A stretch of 34,729 nucleotides of DNA from Vallitalea maricola (lineage in GTDB: Bacteria > Bacillota > Clostridia > Lachnospirales > Vallitaleaceae), in NCBI RefSeq assembly GCF_036985595.1, contig NZ_BTPU01000045.1, forward strand, positions 1 through 34,729, in the 5' to 3' direction. Both the position numbers and the translations under genes were made by a program. This document shows positions 8,201-15,341 of the stretch, piece by piece. Position 1 is the stretch's first letter, and every line of letters starts with the position of its first letter. The notes under the pieces were generated by a model that had not been told where the DNA came from, made no database searches, and worked only from the letters and a program-made list of their open reading frames with translations.

Positions 8201-9795
8201 TATACTAGAAAATGAGGTAAATGCATTACCTGCTTATCATAGCCATTGTCTTTTGTTTCATCTCTATCACTTAATACTTCTTTTAGATATAAGAAAACAT
8301 CTCTTACCTCATCTCTGGAAGAAGCTACAAAACGCAGAGCTTTCTCAGGTGCCCATACATGAGGCAGTTGTTTAACCCATTCCCATTTCTCAGATTCTTC
8401 AGCATTATATACACAAACAATCTTAACTTCATCATAACTGTGTAATGCACTAATATGTACAATAGATGCCATAGCTGTATCAATAGTTATTTCCCTGTTT
8501 CCTATCATCCCTAACATGTTGTTTCCCATCATGGAAAAGGCTATAGGCATACCTGAAACTCCATCAAAATTGTTACCTATATCTTTTAATTCACCCATTA
8601 GATTGTCATCTCTCATTGTAAAACGATCTTTGGGCTTTTGAATGTTTATCATTGATGGCACAGTTCCTGTCCCTAATCTAATATCCAGAAAATCTTTATT
8701 AGAAGGCATACGTTCCCATAGTCTTCTATCTCTATTGAGAGCTCTGCTTATCAATACAGTAGGTTCTGGATATGTACCTAACAGGACTTTTTTGTTATAA
8801 GCTATCTTTTCTTCAAGCCTAGAATACTCATTCTGCATATATTTTCTATAACGCTTGATACGCTTTTTTTCTTCTTTTCGCTTACTTTTTTTCTTATGTC
8901 TTCTAGATAGAATAGGCCATAATACTGCTCCAAGAAGCATAGAACCTGTCATAGCTATACCAGGTATAACCATAAAAGGATTATTCCTGCTAGAATATAC
9001 AGTAAACATCATACTCACCATCATTGCCATACCCATAGTCAATGCAGGACCTATAGTTAATATAAGTGGCTGCTCTTTTTGCTCAGGTGGTGATGGAGGA
9101 GAATCAATATCCATCATGCCTTCTTCCAATTTTTTAATGATTCTAGGAGAACGCTGAAAATATAGATCTTCTTTTTTTGTTTTCTTTTTCTTTTTACCTT
9201 TAGTATCGTCTCTAGATTTTATAGGAATATATGGTGAAAGATTACATTGTCCCAGATGTATTGAATTATTTATGGCAAGGGATTTACCCAGGTAAAACAT
9301 TTTAAGCCCCATAATATGGATGAAATCTCCATAAGATAAGACTGTAGATTCAGTCATTTTACCGTTAACACATAAACATTTATTCCCTTTTGTACTAATT
9401 GTTGCTCTACCATTTTCAATACTTATTACTGCATGATTAGGCTTCATATCAAAGCCATTATAAACAATGGTATTTTTTTCAGAATTGCCTATAAGAATTT
9501 GTTTTTCGCCTTCAATACTATATTTTTTGTATGTTAACTCAATGTTTGTTTCCCTATCAACATAGATTGTTGCCTTTTCATCTGTATCTGTAATGGAAAC
9601 ACTTATTTTATCCCCTACATTTATCTGTTTTTTTGACACAGCCATATCCTCAGTAGGTGCTAAAAACCATTCACCGTTAACTATAACAACAGGTAGTAAT
9701 GAAGATAACTCAATATTACATATGCTACTTTCATTTGAAAGTATATATTCTTTTACTGTATCGTTATAATAAACGTATAATATCATTTCTTTCAT
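5227..9795 (-). CDS. essC: EssC-type T7SS motor ATPase
   Basis: 1522 aa from ATG 9795, close to the length of staphylococcal EssC. A GTG 60 bp upstream is also open, but GGAGGC at 9808-9813 and the homologous start of EssC favour ATG 9795. Layout: N-terminal FHA-like region (1-75), a clearer FHA domain at about 92-170 (ILIGNSEKN... MKPNHAVI... CVNG), basic linker, two membrane segments at 243-300, then three FtsK/SpoIIIE modules. Walker A motifs are GMTGSGKS (693-700), GAPGTGKT (1033-1040) and GYEMTGKT (1318-1325). Module 1 has an intact Walker B (HLVIISDEF, D803-E804). Modules 2 and 3 have ILDNYEAF and LVDDYNEF, so D2 lacks the catalytic Glu, as is common for substrate-binding modules. It drives export of WXG/LXG proteins at the membrane. 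It leads the operon. Confidence 0.95.
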   Translation of the reverse strand: MKEMILYVYYNDTVKEYILSNESSICNIELSSLLPVVIVNGEWFLAPTEDMAVSKKQINVGDKISVSITDTDEKATIYVDRETNIELTYKKYSIEGEKQILIGNSEKNTIVYNGFDMKPNHAVISIENGRATISTKGNKCLCVNGKMTESTVLSYGDFIHIMGLKMFYLGKSLAINNSIHLGQCNLSPYIPIKSRDDTKGKKKKKTKKEDLYFQRSPRIIKKLEEGMMDIDSPPSPPEQKEQPLILTIGPALTMGMAMMVSMMFTVYSSRNNPFMVIPGIAMTGSMLLGAVLWPILSRRHKKKSKRKEEKKRIKRYRKYMQNEYSRLEEKIAYNKKVLLGTYPEPTVLISRALNRDRRLWERMPSNKDFLDIRLGTGTVPSMINIQKPKDRFTMRDDNLMGELKDIGNNFDGVSGMPIAFSMMGNNMLGMIGNREITIDTAMASIVHISALHSYDEVKIVCVYNAEESEKWEWVKQLPHVWAPEKALRFVASSRDEVRDVFLYLKEVLSDRDETKDNGYDKQVMHLPHFLVYIADPELVEDELVMKYLTNSNKQLGVSTIFIYDKLNQLPKECKAFIQCEETESSLYNRDKPETGLIKFNNDSVIGKDLDSYSRALAGIKIKEIASSASLTSMLTFLEMYKIGRIENLSIKSRWKNNLSYRTLEAPLGIKAGGTQFLLNIHEKYHGPHGLIAGMTGSGKSEFIQSYILSMAVNYHPHDVAFILIDYKGGGMANCFIGLPHITGTITNLGGNQIRRSLVSLQSELKRRQRVFAEHGVNHIDKYQQLYKEGKAECPLPHLVIISDEFAELKAGQPEFMQELVSAARIGRSLGVHLILATQKPSGVVDDQIWSNTRFRICLKVLDKSDSNEMLKRPEAANIKEPGRCYVQVGNNEIFELLQSGWSGGSYIPTDKIENDEDNQISLIDGCGRAIQTVSCKPKPVKSSTTQLTAIVDYISDLAKDEGITPLKLWLDPLEEEVFIQDIEDRKNGWSGDNWQEVDHWLCPTIGLIDDPANQNQFPLKLDIGNMGHVLLVGAPGTGKTTFLQTMIYSLVTSYTPELVNLYLLDFGGRTMGYYKYLPHTGGVIFSEESDKLDKLFKMLKKELDNRKKKFSEYGVGTLKAYMEATNAKIPAMIVILDNYEAFYELYSDYEGILTTFSREGGNYGIYMVITASNANSVKFKITQSIKLMVALQLNDKYDYVSIVGQTGGLEPEQVKGRGLFRIETPLEFQTALACKSVNEAERVQKLRDLFMKMDESWIGNRAKPIPFVPEKLTIDHLLEHEDSKEFLDNNLLPIGYDTDEAEIAAVDLTGLSSYLILGYEMTGKTNLIKSLMNTIVDKLDWKVFVVEKGKTLQKASSRYQVDGYINTTEDFDSFIGGLVEEMKLRFKDLKQFREEDEQVVKEHEYMKKYQRIVVLVDDYNEFFEMISDDSSRLVENIVRSGMGLEVCFVFTADTDTLSPHIGNPLYNSVFKGMNGILLGGKMDSQNIFDVQMDYKQRSVALNPGFGYLINRSDYITIKTPQL

Positions 9796-9889
9796 AGAAG
9801 TAATTTCGCCTCCAAAGTACAGAATATACTCTATATATTCTTTTAATTGTGGCACAACAAAAAGAGGCTACACCTCGTTCTGTACAAAT

Positions 9890-9918
9890 AATATAACTAT
9901 CACAAGTAGTTATATCAA
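9890..9918 (-). promoter_or_regulatory. Candidate essC promoter with palindromic operator in the spacer
   Basis: On the minus strand, TTGATA (9918-9913), a 17-bp spacer and TATATT (9895-9890) each match the sigma-A consensus at five of six positions. A perfect 9-bp inverted repeat, ATATAACTA at 9891-9899 and TAGTTATAT at 9907-9915, covers the spacer and overlaps both boxes, as expected for a repressor operator. The transcript would start near 9883, about 90 nt before essC. The rest of 9796-10081 is AT-rich; I see no gene or clear terminator there apart from a weak GAGG/CCTC hairpin at 9864-9876. Confidence 0.55.
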
Positions 9919-10081
9919 TGCTGTTGTCACTTATATTCTTATACTTTCCGTGTCACTTCTACGATTTACTTTTATGAATAAATTTGTGATTTTATCTCTC
10001 TTAAAATTGACTATTTTGTAATAACAATCACTTTTTATTTCCAGTAAAAATGTCTCTAAAAATAGTGGTCATAGTTATTTC

Positions 10082-11422
10082 TTAATGATTTACTAATTGA
10101 TTAAAAAAATCTTTGATACCTGAAAAAATTGGGCTACTAACTACTAAAAAGCCAAAAATTACAATAAAGATTACAATTAGTAAAATAAATATCATATATT
10201 TTAGAAATTCTTCTTTTTCTGTAGTTTTTATTTCTACTCTCTTCAGTAGAATGGGTTTATGATGAAGATTTATCTCTTTTTTTTTTAACAAAGAATCCAA
10301 TAACCCTTTTTCTTGTTCTTTTATCCTAGGAAGGACATTGCATAATATCTTTTCATATATCTCATTAGCTGCTTCTTCATCATCAAAAGGCTGAGGATTA
10401 TAAGCTGCTTGATAACAATCCAGCGGCTCCATACTTCCTTTCACAAATTGGAACATATTATCCCCACAGAAACTAAATAAATATTTATTAGCATTTATTT
10501 TATTCTCAGTCTTCAGGAATTTATCTAACTCATCTAATTCCCAATCTTTTACCCCACTTACAATGATTCTTTCTTGAGCTCTCTTGAATTCTGCAACATC
10601 ACAAATATCATAAGGTCCCATATCTAAAACAACATAATCATAATCTCCTAATATAAGATCTGAAACAGCAAAAGCTGGATCATATGGGTAAAAGTCTATT
10701 CCAGCAAGAGAGAAAAAGCCTTTTTTAAGTTCAACATTGTCATAAGAGTTCTTTATGGCTTCAAACGCATCACTCTGCTGCATCTCAACAACTGCAACCC
10801 CGTTCTTATTTCTTAAAAGAAAATTTCCTATTGATATAGCTGTATGAGTTGTTCCTATTCTACTAATAGTACCAGCAACAGCTATTACTACGGTACCAAC
10901 GATTTTATCTTTTTCAACTGTTATCACATCGCCTGTTTTCTTTTTGCCAAATCTGCCTTCACCAGTCTTAATAAATTCTTGTTCCCTTTTATTACGATTG
11001 ACGGCTCCTTTATCCCATTTAATGGCCTTAGCGTAAGTTGAAGGATTTTCATATAATTCTATTATACTTGATAAAATGTGACTATCCGCTTGATCTTCTT
11101 GACCTATGATATCATAAATTCCCATTGATATAAGATCATTCATAATCAGATTACCTGAAAAACTATAAGGAGCAATAATAATTATCCTTATATTCTCTTT
11201 GTTCATCTGAATCCCACGAATGAATTGCGGTAATTTTCTTGGGTCTTCAACACAAGAGATATCCAATATCAGCATGTCCATATCTATTTTATCTATTATG
11301 TTTTTTTCTTCTAATATGTCAATATCTCTATCAATCTTCTTGAATACAACTTCTTTGAATAATTGATCTACTGCCCTATCTATATCCTCCAAGTATTTGG
11401 GACTTGAAATAACTGCAACCAA
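10082..11422 (-). CDS. Receiver-like / MinD-like (TadZ/CpaE-type) protein with C-terminal membrane anchor
   Basis: 446 aa from TTG 11422, with AAAGGGGTG six bases upstream; a GTG at 11431 is also possible but overlaps that site. Residues 1-140 have a receiver-like alternation of strands and helices (VAVISSPKY, DMLILDIS, IRIIIIAPYSF, GIYDIIG) without a clear phospho-Asp site. From about 175 a MinD/SIMIBI-like fold begins, but the P-loop is altered: GTISRIGTTHTA at 184-195, lacking the GKT lysine. DYDYVVLDMGPYD fits the switch strand. A basic linker is followed by one membrane segment at about 410-430 (FILLIVIFIVIFGFLVV). This layout resembles CpaE/TadZ localisation ATPases with an added membrane anchor. 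It is upstream of essC on the same strand, separated by a promoter region, so it may place the T7SS at a cell site. ATP binding is doubtful. Confidence 0.75.
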   Translation of the reverse strand: MVAVISSPKYLEDIDRAVDQLFKEVVFKKIDRDIDILEEKNIIDKIDMDMLILDISCVEDPRKLPQFIRGIQMNKENIRIIIIAPYSFSGNLIMNDLISMGIYDIIGQEDQADSHILSSIIELYENPSTYAKAIKWDKGAVNRNKREQEFIKTGEGRFGKKKTGDVITVEKDKIVGTVVIAVAGTISRIGTTHTAISIGNFLLRNKNGVAVVEMQQSDAFEAIKNSYDNVELKKGFFSLAGIDFYPYDPAFAVSDLILGDYDYVVLDMGPYDICDVAEFKRAQERIIVSGVKDWELDELDKFLKTENKINANKYLFSFCGDNMFQFVKGSMEPLDCYQAAYNPQPFDDEEAANEIYEKILCNVLPRIKEQEKGLLDSLLKKKEINLHHKPILLKRVEIKTTEKEEFLKYMIFILLIVIFIVIFGFLVVSSPIFSGIKDFFNQLVNH

Positions 11423-11773
11423 ACCTATCACCCCTTTCTAATAATAATATTTGACAAAGAACTTTTCTGTAATACAAAAAACTTCTATAAACACAAATCA
11501 CATGTCTAAAATCAGAAATTTATCTGTTATCATGCGTTTTTTCAAATTAATGAAGTCATTTTAACATATTATGGTTTTTTTGTAAACCAAATATATTATT
11601 ACTATGGTAAATTAGACAATTTATAACTCCATATAACAATTCTACTATATTCATTATATAAACAAACAATTAATAATTCAACAAAATGCGACATTTATAT
11701 ATACTATTAAGTATATTGAACAATATAAAAATCAATTTTCAATTAATAAAAAACAATAAAAGGAGTGTTAACC
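11423..11773. other. Divergent intergenic region, no gene seen
   Basis: About 350 bp of very AT-rich DNA between the minus-strand T7SS side and the plus-strand genes, so promoters in both directions are expected here. A perfect inverted repeat ATATACT (11699-11705) and AGTATAT (11710-11716) with a 4-nt loop lies about 60 bp before the sigma-factor start and could be a regulatory site. A weak plus-strand promoter match is TTGTAA (11580-11585), 17 bp, TATGGT (11603-11608). No open frame of note. Confidence 0.5.
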
Positions 11774-12196
11774 ATGATACAAAGAAAGAACATGGACAAG
11801 AATGAAGGTATTTCAAAGGAACTATTAAACATTATTGACTTGGAGGACAAAAAAGAAATGAACCAGAAAAGAAGATATTACAGACATAATATATCTTATG
11901 AACATTTACAAGAACAACATTTTTACTATAATACAAAAACATATAAAACAAACGATGATATTATTAATTCATTATTAGATTTCTCAGAAACTATAGAAAA
12001 CATTGATTTGTATAAGGCTCTAAAAAAATTAAAGCCTTGTGACATAGAAATTATAAAAATGAGATATGTGAATCAACTGAGTTTTAAAGAAATTGCTGAA
12101 CAATTGAACATGAAAGAGGATACTGTTGGAAAAAGGCACAGAAGAACATTAGATAAGCTCAGAAAAGATATTTTTAAAACTAAAAATATAAAATAA
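11774..12196 (+). CDS. Small sigma-70 region 4-type regulator
   Basis: 140 aa from ATG 11774, with AGGAG nine bases upstream; a GTG at 11765 is in frame but overlaps the ribosome binding site. Residues about 75-135 match sigma-70 region 4: YKALKKLKPCDIEIIKMRYV, then the helix-turn-helix FKEIAEQLNMKEDTVGKRHR and LDKLRKDIF. The N-terminal half is polar, with a QKRRYYRHNISYEH segment, and contains no recognisable region 2. Proteins like this occur in mobile elements and accessory loci, where they act as small sigma-like or HTH activators. It stands alone, facing the pilus-like operon, and could drive its transcription; that is inference. Confident of the HTH, unsure whether it binds core polymerase. 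Confidence 0.8.
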   Translation: MIQRKNMDKNEGISKELLNIIDLEDKKEMNQKRRYYRHNISYEHLQEQHFYYNTKTYKTNDDIINSLLDFSETIENIDLYKALKKLKPCDIEIIKMRYVNQLSFKEIAEQLNMKEDTVGKRHRRTLDKLRKDIFKTKNIK

Positions 12197-12239
12197 TATA
12201 AATTTTTTTAAAAGTTTGTCCGATTTTGTCTTTTTTCAC

Positions 12240-12278
12240 GGCTATATTATAAGGGGGAATTTTACCCTTTTATAAGCC
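12240..12278 (+). other. Imperfect hairpin after the sigma-like gene
   Basis: GGCT at 12240-12243 pairs with AGCC at 12275-12278, and an inner stem TATAAGGG/CCCTTTTA has one mismatch and encloses GGAATTTTA. No T run follows on either strand, so it is not a standard terminator. It could be a processed 3' end or the edge of a decayed element. The remaining DNA up to 12612 holds the possible relic frame and no other feature I can support. Confidence 0.3.
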
Positions 12279-12305
12279 ATGTGCAAATTTACTGAACATT
12301 GACAA

Positions 12306-12524
12306 TTAAATATATGTGGTATTTTTAGGTACGTTACTCTTTTTGGAACAGCGATTTAAGCCATACGCCATCATTGGAATTATTCCATAGCGATCAATAT
12401 GAGCTTTAATGTTTCTATGGTCAAGAAATTCGCCATGACCCAAAAGAGGTATAATGATACTTCTATCCAGTCTTAACTCATCGTAAAGAGGGTAGCCCGC
12501 TCTGTAGAGGGGGAGGTGTTGAAC
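12306..12524 (-). pseudogene. Possible relic coding fragment
   Basis: A stop-free minus-strand frame of about 72 codons ending in TAA (12308-12306), without a start codon or ribosome binding site at its 5' end, where an in-frame TAG interrupts it. The peptide looks protein-like (LDRSIIIPLLGHGEFLDHRN, then IKAHIDRYGIIPMMAYGLNR). It is reminiscent of the C-terminal catalytic region of DDE transposases, where a G/H-containing strand is followed by 'IIP' and a basic stretch, but I cannot assign it. Base composition is less AT-rich than the flanks. Low confidence; a chance open frame is possible. Confidence 0.25.
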
Positions 12525-12612
12525 CTATGTTGTCTTGAAACCAGAGACAGCCTAAAAAACCAAATTAGATAACAAACATAATATTTATACCTTTATTGAG
12601 GGGGGGATAAAT

Positions 12613-13197
12613 ATAAACTATAAAAAACAGGAAATACAAAATACGATTAATCTTATTAATCAACATGGCAAAAGAGTAGGTATCTTAGCATTTAATTTAT
12701 CAAAACAACTAGAATTACCGGATAAATACTGGTTTTTAAATTATATTGCAGGTCGATGGCATGATTTTGGTAAGCTTGCAATCCCCATATATATTCTAAA
12801 TAAACCTACTAAACTAAATAGTATAGAGTGTGAAATAATGAAAAAACATCCAATATACTCTTATGCTTTAGTTGACATGTGTGGATTTGGAATGTATACA
12901 AAAAAAGCTATACTATATCATCACGAAGACTATTGCGGCTCAGGATATCCTTTTGGTCTATCGAAAAAAGATATACCCTTACCTTCTAGAATTCTTAGAA
13001 TCTGTGACATCTATGATGCATTAACAGAAGATAGGGTATATCGGCCTAGATTCAGCTGTCAGAGTGCTTTATCTTTGATGGATAAAGACTGTGTTGATGG
13101 TAAGCTTGATTATCATATTTATTCAGTTTTTAAATCTATGATGATATCAGAACCATTTAATACAGTCAGCCAAATATACAAAGCAGGGAGTTGGTGA
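12613..13197 (+). CDS. HD-GYP domain protein (likely cyclic-di-GMP phosphodiesterase) with non-standard start
   Basis: The first ATG in frame is at 12838, but the HD-GYP domain clearly begins earlier. Reading upstream gives INLINQHGKRVGILAF and GRWHDFGKLAIP, the latter carrying the HD pair (H50-D51 if counted from 12613). The downstream part has KKHP, HHEDYCGSGYP and RICDIYDALTEDRVYRP, so all metal-ligand motifs are present. The usual Asp before G-x-GYP is Cys. HD-GYP proteins hydrolyse cyclic di-GMP. No ATG, GTG or TTG exists in frame between the stop at 12553 and 12838. An ATA at 12613 lies six bases after a GAGGGGGGG tract and is the best start; loss of an N-terminal domain or a length error in the seven-G run are alternatives. 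The lipoprotein follows after 3 bp. It may tune the pilus genes. Confidence 0.7.
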   Translation: MNYKKQEIQNTINLINQHGKRVGILAFNLSKQLELPDKYWFLNYIAGRWHDFGKLAIPIYILNKPTKLNSIECEIMKKHPIYSYALVDMCGFGMYTKKAILYHHEDYCGSGYPFGLSKKDIPLPSRILRICDIYDALTEDRVYRPRFSCQSALSLMDKDCVDGKLDYHIYSVFKSMMISEPFNTVSQIYKAGSW

Positions 13198-13200
13198 TTA

Positions 13201-13731
13201 TTGAAAGCTAAGCAATTACTTATACTATTGTGTTCAATACTGATTTTAACCAGTTGTAGAAACAAAGAAGTAGAAGATACTTCACCAAAGATTGTCATGA
13301 AAGAAGCAAGAACTAAAGAAGAACATTATACCATCTATACAGATGGAGAAAATATTTATTTTGAAGATATTAAAAATAATTCAACAAAAGTATTAAGGAA
13401 ATGCTTAGAAACAATAAAAGAAATTCTCGTATTACCTGAAATTGATGAAAATACTGATTTGCCAAATCCTGAAGATTTGATAAAACAAGATGAAGTAACG
13501 CCCTTTACTTATGAAATGTCATTGGAATCTTCCGCAAAATATATACTTGTATTACAAAAAAATGGGTGGTCTATTGCAGCTGAATACGCTAATTACCTAT
13601 ATCGAGATATGTATTTTAAGAAAGATCAGAGGTATATGAGAGTTATAGTTCTAGATAATAAACTTAAAATTTTTAAAGACATAGGAGGTGAACTTCCTAG
13701 CCCACAGTTATATATAAATGAAAATAAGTAA
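13201..13731 (+). CDS. Lipoprotein of unknown function
   Basis: 176 aa, TTG start 3 bp after the HD-GYP stop; GGGAG lies ten bases upstream, so translation may be coupled. The N-terminus MKAKQLLILLCSILILTSC is a lipoprotein signal with lipobox LTSC, cysteine 19, for attachment to the outer face of the membrane. The mature protein is charged and mixed alpha/beta, with no recognised domain. A segment around residues 40-60 (HYTIYTDGENIYFEDI) and the final part (MRVIVLDNKLKIFKDIGGEL) look like small beta sheets. It precedes the CpaB-like gene by 45 bp. In Gram-negative Tad systems a lipoprotein (TadD or the secretin pilotin) is part of the machine, but no TPR is visible here. A wall-side accessory of the pilus is a guess. 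Confidence 0.7.
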   Translation: MKAKQLLILLCSILILTSCRNKEVEDTSPKIVMKEARTKEEHYTIYTDGENIYFEDIKNNSTKVLRKCLETIKEILVLPEIDENTDLPNPEDLIKQDEVTPFTYEMSLESSAKYILVLQKNGWSIAAEYANYLYRDMYFKKDQRYMRVIVLDNKLKIFKDIGGELPSPQLYINENK

Positions 13732-13776
13732 ACGTGATAAATACCAAGAATTATATATATAAAGGAGAGCTTAATA

Positions 13777-14763
13777 ATGCGAAATTGGATTAAGTATCTC
13801 ATAGTTACTATTATTGTAGCATTGTTAACAAATGGTGGACAGTTGTATTTTTGGAATCACTACATTGACAAAATGAAAACTGACTATGAGAGTGAAATAC
13901 AAATTCTATCCTCTACCCTAGAAGACATAGGTAAACTGAAATATGTATACTCTGTTAGAACACAGACGAAACCAGGGAAAGAAATCAACCTGGAGGATCT
14001 AGTAAAAGTTAAAGTACCAGAATCAATCATTAATGGCTCTTATGCCCAGGAACCAGAAGATTTATTAGGTAAATACTATAAGGTTAGTATATCACCTGGT
14101 ACATTAATAACCGATGATTTGTTAATGAAAGAAGAAATGGATGATACTATTAGAGAAACAGACCTTATAGCTGATACTTGGTCAGTAGGCTTAGAAGTAG
14201 GCGATTATATTGATTATGAAATCACTTATCCATATGGTGAAAAATATATAGTTCTATCTCATATTCGTGTAGAAGCCATTAATGAAAAAACCATTAAAAC
14301 TTATTTGACTAGTGTCCAACGTCATATATATAATGGTGCATTAGTTGATTACTTCCTACAAAAAGAAAATGGAGCTACGGTCAATCTAGTAAAATACGTA
14401 GAACCAGGAGTACAAAAGCCTTCTGAAGTATCATATTCAGTACCCGATAATATCCTTTCAGTTATAACTGAGGACCCCAACGTAATTGAGAAAGTCAACA
14501 CTAAACTTAATATCGAAAAACGTGATATCATCGAAAAAGGAATAAATCTAGTATCAGAATTTGATTCTTCAAATCTATCTAGTGGAAGAAGTAAAATAGT
14601 AAGTGATATTAACGGAGCAGGAAAAGAATATGAAACAATTCTAGAAAAGCGACTAGAAGAAGAAGAAAAAGAAGCTGAAAGAGCTGCTTATGAAAACCAA
14701 AAAAATGCAGAGCAACAAAATACACAAGATGGACAAAACTCGGAGAAGGGGATGATGAAATAG
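13777..14763 (+). CDS. cpaB: CpaB/RcpC-like SAF-domain protein
   Basis: 328 aa, ATG with AAGGAGAG upstream. One membrane segment at residues 5-20 (IKYLIVTIIVALLTNG) anchors it; the rest faces outside. After a short coiled region, residues about 55-120 form a SAF-like domain: RTQTKPGKEINLEDLVKVKV, a loop, then LLGKYYKVSISPGTLITDDL, the pattern of CpaB/RcpC. Residues 120-215 continue as the family's beta-rich region (VGDYIDYEITYPYG). The C-terminus from about 275 is a charged coiled coil ending in Gln/Asn-rich sequence. CpaB proteins belong to Tad pilus machines and sit in the periplasm or wall space. It is the first gene of the packed pilus operon and its stop overlaps the next start by one base. 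Confidence 0.8.
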   Translation: MRNWIKYLIVTIIVALLTNGGQLYFWNHYIDKMKTDYESEIQILSSTLEDIGKLKYVYSVRTQTKPGKEINLEDLVKVKVPESIINGSYAQEPEDLLGKYYKVSISPGTLITDDLLMKEEMDDTIRETDLIADTWSVGLEVGDYIDYEITYPYGEKYIVLSHIRVEAINEKTIKTYLTSVQRHIYNGALVDYFLQKENGATVNLVKYVEPGVQKPSEVSYSVPDNILSVITEDPNVIEKVNTKLNIEKRDIIEKGINLVSEFDSSNLSSGRSKIVSDINGAGKEYETILEKRLEEEEKEAERAAYENQKNAEQQNTQDGQNSEKGMMK

Positions 14764-15341
14764 TGAGAATAGGTGTTTTAGGTTTTACTGATAAAAGACC
14801 TATACTCTATCCACTTATGAAACTTCTACAAGCTACTGGAGATGTAATAGTCATAACAGATGATTGTCATTTCAAAAGGCTGATAGAAGATTATTCCTCA
14901 TTGGGTCACCTAGGTAACATAATGATTTGTGTCACAGACGCTACTCCTGATGAGGTGTGGGAAGAGATAGAATTAGAACAAAATGATTTTGACCATGTCA
15001 TATATGATTTAAGAGATACAATACATGAAGATATTCAATACTATATTCATGTAAAAGGATCTAACTTTGAAGATGGTGAAGAGGAATTTTTAGAATGCGT
15101 TGATGATTACAAAGAGATAAAGCTTATGTATGATGGCAAACAAGATAAATCAAAAGACACCATTAATATTCCTATCACTTTGAAATTAATTTCAACCCTT
15201 GAAGTTTTAGAAAACAAGAACCTTCTATTACCCCTACCAAGTAAAAAGATTAATCTAGCAATTGCAAAACTTATAGCACCAAATATTGATATGAAGATGA
15301 AAGATGCTATAAAAATACTTAAGAAGGGGTGGCAGACATGA
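14763..15341 (+). CDS. Rossmann-like protein, possible split or degenerate TadZ partner
   Basis: 192 aa, GTG start overlapping the cpaB stop by one base, with AAGGGG eleven bases upstream. The opening MRIGVLGFTDKRPILYPLMK gives a strand, a turn where a P-loop would be, then a helix, but no GK(S/T). VIVITDD, HLGNIMICVTDA and FDHVIYDLRD are further central strands. The last 70 residues are helical. The fold looks like a MinD-type or atypical receiver domain without catalytic residues. It directly precedes the TadZ-like ATPase (4-bp overlap). TadZ proteins are normally a receiver-like domain fused to an ATPase, so this may be that domain as a separate chain; this is inference. No homologous family is recognised. 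Confidence 0.7.
   Translation: MRIGVLGFTDKRPILYPLMKLLQATGDVIVITDDCHFKRLIEDYSSLGHLGNIMICVTDATPDEVWEEIELEQNDFDHVIYDLRDTIHEDIQYYIHVKGSNFEDGEEEFLECVDDYKEIKLMYDGKQDKSKDTINIPITLKLISTLEVLENKNLLLPLPSKKINLAIAKLIAPNIDMKMKDAIKILKKGWQT

Noticed and set aside
6758..9157. Plus-strand open frames inside essC
   Set aside because: They are antisense to conserved ATPase and FHA coding sequence and have no start signals.
9796..9855. GTG at 9855 as the essC start
   Set aside because: It has no well-spaced ribosome binding site, while GGAGGC precedes ATG 9795 and known EssC proteins begin at that point.
9891..9915. Palindrome as a LytTR binding site
   Set aside because: LytTR sites are 9-bp direct repeats about 12 bp apart with a GTT core in a set context; this is an inverted repeat and the flanking bases do not fit.
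12480..12612. Cyclic-di-GMP riboswitch before the HD-GYP gene
   Set aside because: The region has small stems and a G-rich tract, but I could not find the conserved cores of the class I or class II cyclic-di-GMP riboswitches.
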